Assembly (NCBI RefSeq): GCF_001039355.2
Contig: NW_019775605.1
Location: forward strand, 1-37,347
DNA length: 37,347 bases
Direction: 5' to 3'
Origin: Lingula anatina
Lineage: Eukaryota; Brachiopoda; Lingulata; Lingulida; Lingulidae
Positions 25,253-34,907 of this stretch are shown here, piece after piece. How positions within the stretch are numbered: the stretch's first letter is position 1; each line of letters begins with the position of its first letter. The notes under the pieces were generated by a model. It did no database searches. It was not told the DNA's origin and saw only the letters and a list, made by a program, of their open reading frames with translations. The position numbers and the translations under genes are program-made.

Positions 25253-25401
25253 GATTTATTCTACAAACTGCTTTTGACTCTGACCAGAGCCAGGTCTGAA
25301 TCATATTGACTTCTAAGAATTGAAATAACCCGTGTTTCAACCTTGCCTTATCATTATGATTTTCAGATTCGCCACGAGTGAAAGCCCTTCCTCCCGTCAG
25401 G

Positions 25402-26650
25402 ATGACCGCTTTCAGCGTGGGTGATAATGCGAGCTCTCCCACCAGTGATTACTTCTCTATAGCATCATCCGCTTCGAATCCTCCTACCAGAGAGAACACT
25501 CTTTTAGTCGAAGGACAGATAATCAGAAAGTTACGAAGAAATTCCGGTGTTGATCCTAGTCGATTAGAACCCTACCGTAGAGCGAAATCTTTGCTGTCTC
25601 TGGTTAGGTAAGAAGAACGCTTAAAAAATTAAAAAAGTTATTCTTTAAGAATTAAGCTGTAAAGCAAAAATGAATACCTTAAATTTTGTTTAGGAAATAA
25701 CACGCTAAGCTAACGAATAAACCATTATGCTATTCGATTTCGTTAAGCTAAGCAATTATGCAAAAAGGTTTCTACAAAATTGAACATTTCTAAATCAAGA
25801 GACGCATCCTGCATTAAGCACACTGTACGGAAATGGCGCTTCTCTCTGTTGCAGTTCAGACGCATTAGAGGCAATTGAAATGATCCAAGAAGACTGGGAT
25901 ACGTCGACTGGGGAAGGCCAGTTACCCAAAAACTTAGACGCAAAAGTTGAAAAGGAGATGATCTTGCGATCCAGACTGCAGTCCGCCTCAAAGCATCGCC
26001 TTCCCCATCAGTTAATACAAAAACTCAAGAGGCCTGCTCAGGCTGAACTAGTCCCTTACGGTGTGCCAAACTATACGGCAAGGTGGAAGGATCGCGTCGT
26101 GACTCCTACTCAGGAAACTATCGACGAATTCATTGGCAAAAGAACTCCTTCATTTGTGCAGACACATCCTAGAAATTACGAACCAACGAGATGCGGAGGT
26201 GCAAGGAATCGAAATGCGACATTTTCCCAGGCGTTTTGCGATGTCCTTGGACCAAGTTCTTGCTCTTATTGCATCGAAAAAACGAATCGAGCTCTTGCAA
26301 GGAAAGTGCAGAATTATGCTTTCCCGCCCGTGGATGCGACACCGAGGAGTTTAGTAGCACCAAATTTGGGCCACATTCTCGCTGAAAGTTATAAAACGCA
26401 CTGTATATATTGTAAACCTGTGACACGCGACCATTTACCCACTTATAGAAACTCGTACCGTTACGCACCGAAACAGCGGGTGGAGAGACCGTATCGGAGA
26501 AGTGACTTGACATCGGCTGCGTCGTCAGGAATGTCCTACCTTCCCAAGTATCGGCCAGAAAGATTTGTTATTGAGAAAAGAAAAAGTAAAGTTCATTTTC
26601 AGGTGAAGGAGATTAAGCCCAAATCAAACTATGCTTTGCCGTATATTTGA
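25402..26650 (+). CDS. Uncharacterised basic protein with two CxxC pairs, about 333 residues
   Basis: Two coding exons: 25402-25607 (within an exon whose acceptor is at 25366) and 25855-26650 (TGA), joined in phase 2, 333 residues. I do not recognise the family. The N-terminal ~35 residues are Ser/Thr-rich and probably disordered. A basic patch IIRKLRRNSG follows (residues 40-49). The middle is rich in Lys, Arg and Pro. Two Cys pairs, CSYC (205-208) and CIYC (252-255), could bind a metal together. The C-terminal third has many Arg/Tyr/Pro words such as YRNSYRYAPKQR and YLPKYRPERF. There is no signal peptide or membrane segment. The start is the first Met in the frame; the exon is open upstream of it, but candidate 5' exons bring in a stop. 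The long open frame and clean splice argue that it is real. The Tyr/Pro/Arg pattern resembles some axonemal or microtubule-associated small proteins, but that is weak inference. Confidence 0.78.
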
Positions 26651-26952
26651 AACGTTGACGCTGACTGAGGAAAAGTGAAAGAATTCTGATGGACTGAGAG
26701 AAAGCAATTGCTTACCCGCCCGCAGCCTGCCAAACTGAACATAAAGGATTAATAATTATACTCTTACTATAATTTAACTTAAACATTCCCCCTTGCAATA
26801 GAAAAGTCATCATACTGTATAGACGTACAGCCTGCTGATGATTGTCTGTTCGACCGTTCTAATTTAAAGTCAGTGAGACACAAAATAACGCCATCAATTT
26901 CAAAGTGGCTACTTTGTCAATGTTAATGTTTTAGTTTAGCATTTTGATATGT

Positions 26953-26958
26953 AATAAA
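26953..26958 (+). terminator. Candidate poly(A) signal of the uncharacterised gene
   Basis: AATAAA about 300 bp after the stop codon, followed closely by a second AAATAAA. Position and motif fit a short 3' UTR. Confidence 0.5.
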
Positions 26959-28663
26959 GCATTAAATAAAAAGGGCTTAGAGTTATGCTGACAAAAAGTA
27001 TATTTATCCAAAATGGTCGAAAAAGTAGGGACCAGTTACAGATAACCTACTAAACAACATCTCGGAAATTCAGTGGTAGCTTCGTTAACATTAATTTAAA
27101 AACAATTATGTAATGTTTTGGATTTTCTTGCAAGACTGAAAAACATGAAGATATTTGCATCAGCTAGTACATAGTTCAATGAATTCTACAGATGAAGGCT
27201 ATGTAAGATTTTCGCCCAAATCTAATTTTCTTCGATAAAAAAAAAGCAATGTCTTCCTACTCACAAACTATTCGACTCTTTCCTGCACTTGGGCTTGATA
27301 TTTTGTGTACCTATCGACATCAGGGACCTTAATTGGAGGTTTGTATAATTTTAAATTCTGAATTTAAAGAGATAAGAAGCTCACAGAATGTTAAGACATA
27401 AAAAATCTCTTTCGTAAAAGCAGAAAGGTCCCTATAGTTTTAATTCCACTGGCTTAATTACTATAAATAGTAGTTCCATTTTTAAAAAGATATTTTCTAA
27501 CAAAGTAGGGTTTACGTTGAAATTTATGACAGCGCCATTGAAGGGAAAACTAAAAACAAATTTATGCATTCTTTCACCCCTAGCACAATCGATTTCTCAG
27601 GTAATTCACGGTATGTACACTGGTCTTGGTCACAAAGACGTTTGCGACGTCCTCTGAGTTTTCATGCTTTTCATACCATCGAAATTGTGTTAGAAAGCGC
27701 AGCAACCACAATGTGCCTACCTAAAAAAATACCCTCCATCTCACGTGTACGGTACGTTCTCTTGCTTCATCTCCGTCTGCAATTCGGTTTCAGTTTATGA
27801 CCGCTTTTTATACAATGTGTTTTTATACAATAGTAAAGGTGAAATTACACCGTTACTGAGGTATGTGTAAATGCGATTTTGTTCAAATAGCGTGAATTTT
27901 GCAGGAATAGACATTAAGACGCAAGAACATCAGTATGGGAGATTAAACAGTTAAAAGAAAAACACCATGACAAAAAATGTCCATTGAACAAGTAGAACTC
28001 CCAAACATTTTTTTCAGAATCACCAGAAGCGTAAATAGCCTTCTTGTACTTCTCTGTAAAGTCATGGAATGTGACAACAGTCGCTACCTATCGCCTGAAG
28101 CAAAAACTACATGCAAATTTGCAAACCCTCTCAGCATTAGCATATGACCTCATAGATATATTTCTTATGTTATTAGACAGTGATGGATCCAAGATGCCAA
28201 GAACGGAAAGGAGACGTTTGTTATGCAATATGAAATATGGAGGTGTTGTGCTTACACAACCTCAACCTTTTGATCACCCAGTGATAAATTATAATTCATT
28301 TTACCCTGTCGCATGCGAAAACGCAATGCATTATTCAGTCTGTGGCAGCTTTTATTCCCAATCCAAGCTACCACCCATAATTTAACATCGTTAACAATAT
28401 TCATTTCAAAGGCTGTAGACCTATATGTAAAGTATGTTGTGAAGTTCAGGTCCCGATTTTGACCAGATTGAACCAACATTACACAAGTCACGCCTCATAT
28501 TACAGGTAGTCTGCCAAGGGACACGTATGTATAAAAATGTGGTGTTGTAAGCTGTAATTGTGACACCCTATTTTAGAGAGGACACCACAACTTATCATTG
28601 TAAAATAGAATCTTCTTCAGAGTGGCACATAAACGTGATTGAAAACATGTGCTTCATACAGTG

Positions 28664-28688
28664 AACACACACACACACACACACACAT
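28664..28688. repeat. (AC)n microsatellite
   Basis: AC dinucleotide tract in the intergenic region. Confidence 0.9.
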
Positions 28689-29004
28689 ACAGTAAGTAAA
28701 GAAAAGCTCTATGCACAACGTATGTGACCTTCTTACTTACTTAAAACTCAAATGAAAAAATGTTCCTCTTAATTAAGTCTTTTACTTTTCGTTTTGTTCT
28801 GCTACTAGCACATTTATGTTTTTATTACTCCAAGCGACATGTTACAATGAATGTGAAAATTATTATGTGTTTTATGCGAGATAAACTTGTTTTAATTTTG
28901 TAATATATAGTATTTAAGTGCTTTTACATGTTGATATTCACAGATAGTATAGATAGGTATGAATAGTCGCATAAACTATCTTTGGGATGTTGCTTGGCCA
29001 AGCC

Positions 29005-29010
29005 TTTATT
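29005..29010 (-). terminator. Candidate poly(A) signal of the P450 gene
   Basis: TTTATT on the plus strand reads AATAAA on the P450 strand, about 225 bp past its stop codon. Confidence 0.45.
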
Positions 29011-29233
29011 ATGCTACCCAAAAACCTGCATGGCCACAGTATTTAGTACTGTACACAATGTATAGGCCACATGCTATGATGAATATTTCTATGATATCTC
29101 TTAATAATAGGCCTATTACGTGTTTTAACACCATAGGGGATTTGTATGCATTTCATTTATCTAGTTACTCAATATGGAAGAGTAAAATACGCCCAAGTAA
29201 AATGCAGCGTCATCATTGTCTCAATAGCACGAA

Positions 29234-31243
29234 CTAACGCGATTTGGCTATGATATTAAAATGTTTTGGATGCAGAACCAGTCCGAATTCAGGAGTCAAG
29301 TCATACGTTTCCCCGGGCACTTTCTCAAAGTGACAACGTTGAACGACAGTTGCGACAAAAAGAAAAAGTTCCCAGCGCGCCTGTAATTCCCCTAAACAAC
29401 GCCGTTTGCCGGCACTGAAGGGGAGGAAACTCTTGGCGAGAATCTCATCCACAGTGTTCTCTGGCGTTAAGAAGCGTTCTGGTCTGAAAACATGGGGGTC
29501 CGTCCAAAATTTTTCATCGTGACTTATCGAAAACAAATTAGGGATCACCCAAGTGCCCCTGGGGATATGATATCCATACAGAGTAGTGTCCTTGGTGGTA
29601 GCGTGGGGCAAAGACAGTGGGGAAATTGAGGATTTCCTCAGCGTCTCCAAGATGAACGCCTCTGCATACGGTAAAGACCCCATGTCATCCAATCGTGGAT
29701 TTCGCCCTGGACCAATGACGTCATCGACTTCTTTTTGCAGACGTTCTTGTATTTTGGGATATGTTATCATGTAGAGCAGAGCCCATGTTAGCGTCGCCGA
29801 CACAGTGACAGTACCTGCACGAAGAAAATCTGCAGCTATGTTAGTTATATGCTCGTCTTTGAGTTGAACTTCTTGTTTAATTTCTTCGTTCATTTCACGG
29901 CAAGTTTTAATAAAGGAATCCAATATGTCCCGCATGTGACCTTCCTCAAAAGTTGCGAGGTGCTCTCTCTCTTGTCGACTTAGAATGGATTGCAGTGTGT
30001 TATTAACTTCAATGAAACTTTTGAGCTTGTCTTTCCATAAATATCGAAGCCATGGCAAAATATCAACCAAATTACACGCCGCAACATTCTGAGTAAAGTC
30101 GCGGACGCTTTTTATCAGTTTCAGATAGTCAGCATCGCTGCGGCCTAACGTGTGATCCGAAAAACACAAACCGAATGTTATAGAACCAAGTGAAAGATAT
30201 ACGCTGTTTTCTGGATTGAAAGGCTTTCCACTATTGCCCAAGAATGTCTCTACCAGATATATTGCTTCTTCTGTCATTGCAATCTCAACAGGGTGAACCT
30301 TATCCCTTAAAAACGCACGCAGTCCATTTAAGGCAATTGTTCTTCTCACTTTCCAACGAGGACCAAAATCGCAAAAGGCCATGCTATTACCGTTTTCAAT
30401 GAACTGAAACGTATGAAAACTCGGCCGTCCTGCAATAAAAATTTAAATATTACAAAAATAAAATGCTTTTAAAAGCACGAGTATATTGCAATTCTTCAGT
30501 ACACTTCAGCGACCTGTGCATGCCAATCTAAACGTTAGTTATTCTACGTTGATTGTTTTTTTTACAGAGACGGAGCATTTCACATTGCAACCAACAAGTT
30601 GTAACGACGAAAAAGATGTTCGCAAATCATAACAATTATTTATATGTTTTGTGATGGATGGTTTCAGTTTTTGCTCTTCTTGTTTGACCACTATGCAAAA
30701 CAACCATTCAGATTTCTGAATGAATTCCAAAATTTATCAAAATTTATTAAAATGAAGTTCTGTAAGGCTGAAGCAATAACCTATTAGTTAATAGTTGGTC
30801 TGTAGTTCCACATATCAGATGCAAGCTTGCAAGTAAACTAATAGATATGAAATTACCCATAACTGTTTCCTTTGAACTTCAAAAACTGAAATGATATAGG
30901 ACATCTAGGTCCTAACCCAACAGGTGTCTTTCTTACCTGCAAAGTTTTCCCCTAAATGAACTAAGGCGTGGCGAACGGTTTCCAACCCATTCAGAACAAC
31001 AGCTCGATGTACTCCTATTTTCAGGCAATACACATCGCCGTACGTCTTCCTTAACTCCGTTAGGACCAGATGCCTGTTCGTCTTAAGTTTAGGGAGGTAT
31101 CCAATAAATGGCCACCCCCAAGGACCAGGAGGGAGCAGTCTGAAGATGCTGTACCATTTCCATAATCTGAAGAAAATAGAATATAACAGAAGCACAATAA
31201 GTGCCGTAACTATCGCTTGGTATAAAACTTCGTGATCGGCCAT
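29234..31243 (-). CDS. Cytochrome P450, CYP1-like (clan 2), microsomal
   Basis: Two exons on the minus strand, 31243-30937 and 30429-29234 (TAG), joined in phase 1 by a 507-bp GT-AG intron, giving exactly 500 residues, the usual P450 length. It should be an ER-anchored heme-thiolate monooxygenase using electrons from P450 reductase. Residues ~8-28 are a hydrophobic signal anchor, followed by a Pro-rich hinge LPPGPWGWP (37-45). Further motifs are helix C WKVRR (128-132), ExxR as ETLR (364-367), PERF (419-422) and the heme loop FSAGKRRCLG (440-449) with Cys447. RPSFHTFQF and the SLPHATTKDTTLYGYHIP stretch are close to CYP1-type enzymes. Helix I reads RAGTVTVSAT: the usual acidic residue of AGx(D/E)T is Val310. 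The Met at 31243 was chosen over an upstream in-frame Met (31288) because the anchor follows directly. Substrate unknown. Confidence 0.93.
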
Positions 31244-32363
31244 ACTTTCTTTTCGTTTTGCCTGAATGTGATGCCCTCCTTGGTTCAACTCATTTCAAAT
31301 TTGCATGACGCAAAGATATCTAAGTACTCCCGCAGGCCTACACACGGACGCACAATGCATGTAAATTTGATTTGCCTTGATGACCTTATCAAAAGGTATG
31401 ACAGCTCTTCATTTGAGATTCAAAAGTCAATAAACACATCGTAAACAACACATAGAAATCTAATAAAGTCCATTTTACCACCAAAACGGTGGTTATCGCA
31501 AGTATTCTTATATCTGTGCTTGACACTTGACCACGTGGGCCTGCATAGATGCCTACTCTCCGTAATAATCTCTTTAAAAAAAGCCGAGAAAATCATAAAA
31601 TCGACTATCTTCGAATATCGGAACGGATTCATTAACGATAGGTTAGTATGGGAGCATTGCATGTCGTTTACCCCAGGAAAATCCGTTTCTGGCACTTTTC
31701 CCGTCAAAAATGAAGAGTAATTGTTGTCCTTTTGACTTCATCACTTCAGGCCAGAGTTTTATTCTTCCAAGTTTAAATCAGTCAGTTTGTTACGACAGTC
31801 TCTCTCTTTATTTTGACAAAACAATTTTCACTGCCAGAGATATTGAAGAAAATAAACCCCCGAGTTTTATTATTTATCTCCGTTTTTAAAGAGTTGAATA
31901 TTTTGCAATTCTTTTGCCGGGCATACTAGTAGGCCTACTTAGCTCTTGCGAAGTTATATACCATGTAAGGCTTGATGCAGTGCAATGTCTGTTTTATCTA
32001 TCTTGTATGGATTTTAACCCGGTGTAACGTGACAGAGAGTCCCCCATATTAGAGTTCCCATTCATTTGTACAGGTAAGTCTCACCCTAGATTTTGACTCA
32101 CTTAGGTCAGGCTAACCCTAACCATTATAACTAAATGAAAGGCGGACTTTATGTTACACTGACCCTCAGTTTCGTTACACCGTACAGGTGTCTGATGGCA
32201 GGTCACGTCCAGTGTGACGTCAGGTCGGGACAACTCTAGTTAGGAGCTAGCTGCTCGTCCTGACACCATGGTCAACTGCAACAAAGCCGCCAGCGTGAAA
32301 CTCAAACATTTATTTTAAGTACATCTCAATTAGCTTTAAACGGGTCAGTGGTCTTATGTTTCA
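31244..32363. other. 5' flank of the P450 gene
   Basis: No coding sequence is supported. It should contain the P450 promoter and 5' UTR; no clear TATA box or receptor-response element could be assigned. An inverted-repeat segment is at 32020-32182. Short open frames at 31420-31720 overlap on both strands and lack motifs. Confidence 0.5.
32020..32182. mobile_element. Possible short inverted-repeat element, 163 bp
   Basis: CGGTGTAACG at 32020-32029 is perfectly inverted as CGTTACACCG at 32173-32182, and a second GTTACAC word lies just inside the right end. No clear target duplication was found. It may be a MITE or a chance inverted repeat. Confidence 0.4.
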
Positions 32364-32708
32364 TTCTACAGTGCCATTATATGTACTTTCCTCGTCTCTG
32401 TGTACAACTTTAATAGGGGCCTAATGTAACAATTTAAGTGTAAGTGAGAGAGTTTGGGAAATACTCTATAAAAATATGATAATATTTTGTAGGCTATAAA
32501 CCTTTGCCGTGTTTCAAATTTTAAGCTTAATTTTTAAGCTTACAGTAAGTGATCTGGGAGCAGGTGTTTTCTGACCATTTCAAAACAAAATAGACACCTT
32601 GGTAATTTTAAAGAAAGTTGATAAATTATAATATGCTATGATATTTATCATCTAATTTAGCCAGCTTGAAGGGAAGAAGTTTCTGAAAGCGAGAATAGCC
32701 CACCAATC

Positions 32709-32744
32709 AATCAATTAATTCATCGATCGATCATTTAATTGATT
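32709..32744. repeat. AT-rich perfect hairpin in the duplicated block
   Basis: AATCAATTAA at 32709-32718 is perfectly inverted at 32735-32744, and the 16-base loop carries ATCGATCGAT, itself palindromic. Copy 2 keeps it, with one loop change. Confidence 0.7.
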
Positions 32745-33933
32745 AATAGATGTTCTAAAATGCCCCAGAGTCATATATGTTGTATACATACATGTATTCT
32801 GTAAAACTTATCTTTTTCAATCCAGATCTTAAAAACGATAAGACCCCTCAAATAGATCTGAAAAGTAAGCCTACATGTACCCAATATCACTATTCTCTTC
32901 TTAAAAAAGTGCACATGATTGTCATTGACTGGCCAGTTATAAGGAACTAAATCCTTTTGTTGAAAATGGTATAAAGCATTGAATCAAATGAGTCGTGAGC
33001 CGCAGAAAATTTTCGGGGAAAATTCAGTTTGGCTGGAAAATACTAAAATATACGCTTGGATAAAACCGTAAAATTTCTTTCGACTAGAACCATCAACCGG
33101 TTTTGCAAGAATAAGAAAAGCAATCAGATTAAATTACCTTAAACTGATGTGATGAGAAATGTTGTATACCCGATGGATGCAGCATTATCAGTGAAATGAT
33201 AATTTGAGACAAATGACCTCTCTAGTCTACCCTAATAAACATGTAACTGCAGCAATGACATCCGTGATTCAGTTAAGTAAAAAAATAATAAAAAAATAAA
33301 GAAGTAATTATAAAAAATCATGGCAAGTTGTTGTAGACTACTGCAGTAGTGTGTAGGCCTATCACGCGTACCATTATCAGAAAGGCAATAAAAAAAGAAA
33401 ACCATGGCACTTAAGTCGTTGTGTACATCACAGGTACACGAATTTATAAAATAAATTTTGGAGTCTTCAATCACTTCTGTATAGTAAGTATATCATTCTG
33501 CTCTTATAAATGTGATAGCTGAACAGGCGAGGGCTCAACAACCACAATGCTCATATTTCTAACCTCCTAAATGATAAGAGTAATCCTTCGTACACGAGAT
33601 CAGAAGCGAGCGACATACACGTGGGTTTCTGTCTGTTTCTGCCCCAGAAGGCTGATTTCAAATAATGGTCGATAGCTTAGATGATGAGTGGTGGATAGAG
33701 AGGGTAATTCCCGTAATTACTTTCATTACTTTATTTTAGGTCTTTGTGATTATTTGACAATGATGTGAGGATAAGTATCTGACTTACTTGATTTTTTTCT
33801 TTTAAATCATATTTGACCATTGCCTAAGTCACGGTACGTGTACTTAGTGCAGGTAAAAACGTAGATCTGTCCAGCTTATAAGATCAAAAATCTGAACGGA
33901 ATTGTGTCAGAAAGATCGGCCACACTGTCCTAT

Positions 33934-34080
33934 AGCATACAGATACTTAAATAGGAGTGCCAATGTATGATATTTGTTTTACCCAAAATCAGGCTTAAAA
34001 ATGCATGGGTATATATAAAATTTCTTGTTATAAAATTATTCATATAATTTGTCTCCAGAAAAAGTATGATATTTTGGTGG
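33934..34080 (+). repeat. Segment inverted relative to copy 2
   Basis: This ~147-bp stretch matches the reverse complement of 36626-36764, while the flanks (CTGTCCTATA on the left, ACATGAAAACGAAG on the right) are in the same orientation in both copies. Landmarks: AGCATACAGATAC here against GTATCTGTATGCT there, and AAAAGTATGAT here against ATCATACTTTT there. Confidence 0.85.
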
Positions 34081-34837
34081 GGTGCACATGAAAACGAAGC
34101 CCTCATAAAGTGTAAAATGATAACCAGTTTGCATGTCTACTCCCATCAAGAATTAAGTAGTTTGTTGCTCCAGAGCGCCTGTGTATGATTTGACAGCCAC
34201 CTACACTGTAGCTGGTAGACAAGCAGATGGGTCTCACCTTACCTGGCTCTGTTGACGAGAAAAACTAGTTGGCCTTTACAGGAGCGAATTTGAGAGCTCC
34301 CACATCACAGTGGATGCACTAGCACGAAAATTCATGCGTTAGCACTCCTATTGACGATTCTGATATGTACTGGCTGTGCTGGTCATCATTTTACACTTTT
34401 TGAGATCTTTGCTTTTATCTGTTAGCACAGAATACATTTCAGAAACTGTAAATATGAGTGGTAATGCACGAATTTCATGCCAGACATTGGGTAACAGAAC
34501 ACATAACCTCAAAGACATTTTATACAGGATTTACTCACCAAAAAGGAATTTTTCTCAGGAAAAAGACAATTTTCTCCAACTCGGGAATCATTGATCGACC
34601 TGTTAAGCACTTGGACTCTGTTTTATTCCATTTTTATATACAGACACTGTAAGTGTAAATATGAGTGACACTGTAAGTGTCTGTATATATTCTGATTGGT
34701 CTGTCTGTTCATACATCGCTGTCGCTGTCCAACACATATGACATTCGCCCCATAACTTCTAAACCATATTTTTGTTTTATTTTAAATTTACTGAGTGGCT
34801 TTGTTTGGTAAAGAAGCAGGTTGCTTTCGAAAATCAA

Positions 34838-34840
34838 TTA

Positions 34841-34873
<33 letters not shown>

Positions 34874-34906
34874 TTTTTTTTTTTCCTTTTTTTTTTTTTT
34901 TTTTTN
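34838..34906. repeat. (TTA)n and poly(T) tract ending in an N
   Basis: TTA repeats pass into about 35 T-rich bases, then N at 34906. The single N probably marks an assembly gap or join. Confidence 0.85.
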
Positions 34907-34907
34907 G

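Larger units (their letters stand above)
21955..25366. other. RhoGAP 3' UTR/flank and 5' region of the next gene
   Basis: No coding exon is supported between the RhoGAP stop and the acceptor at 25367. The stretch includes the nested elements at 22575-22976, candidate poly(A) signals (22996, 23824), a TA tract (24020-24036) and, from about 24400, a more CpG-containing segment with two strong GTAAGT donors (24652 and 24858), likely the 5' untranslated exons of the downstream gene. Confidence 0.55.
26651..29233. other. Intergenic region between convergent genes
   Basis: No gene is supported. It contains candidate poly(A) signals for both neighbours (26953 on plus, 29005 on minus) and an AC tract at 28664-28688. 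Open frames at 27564-27800, 28044-28385 and 28959-29237 have no motif and no splice context. Confidence 0.6.
32364..34905 (+). repeat. 2.5-kb direct duplication, copy 1
   Basis: From TTCTACAGTGCC at 32364 the sequence is repeated 2544 bases later at 34908 and stays colinear for about 1.56 kb with scattered substitutions and small indels. After an inverted and rearranged interval it is colinear again to the end. The copy ends in a TTA tract and poly(T) before the N at 34906. No gene is supported; open frames here are short and non-homologous. It may be a true tandem duplication or an unmerged haplotype. Confidence 0.9.

Noticed and set aside
28044-28385. Open frame of 113 residues in the intergenic region
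   Set aside because: It begins with a TTG codon, has no motif and no splice or promoter context.
31244-31288. Upstream in-frame Met of the P450 (31288)
   Set aside because: It would add 15 polar residues in front of the signal anchor, which is unusual for microsomal P450s; the Met at 31243 fits better.
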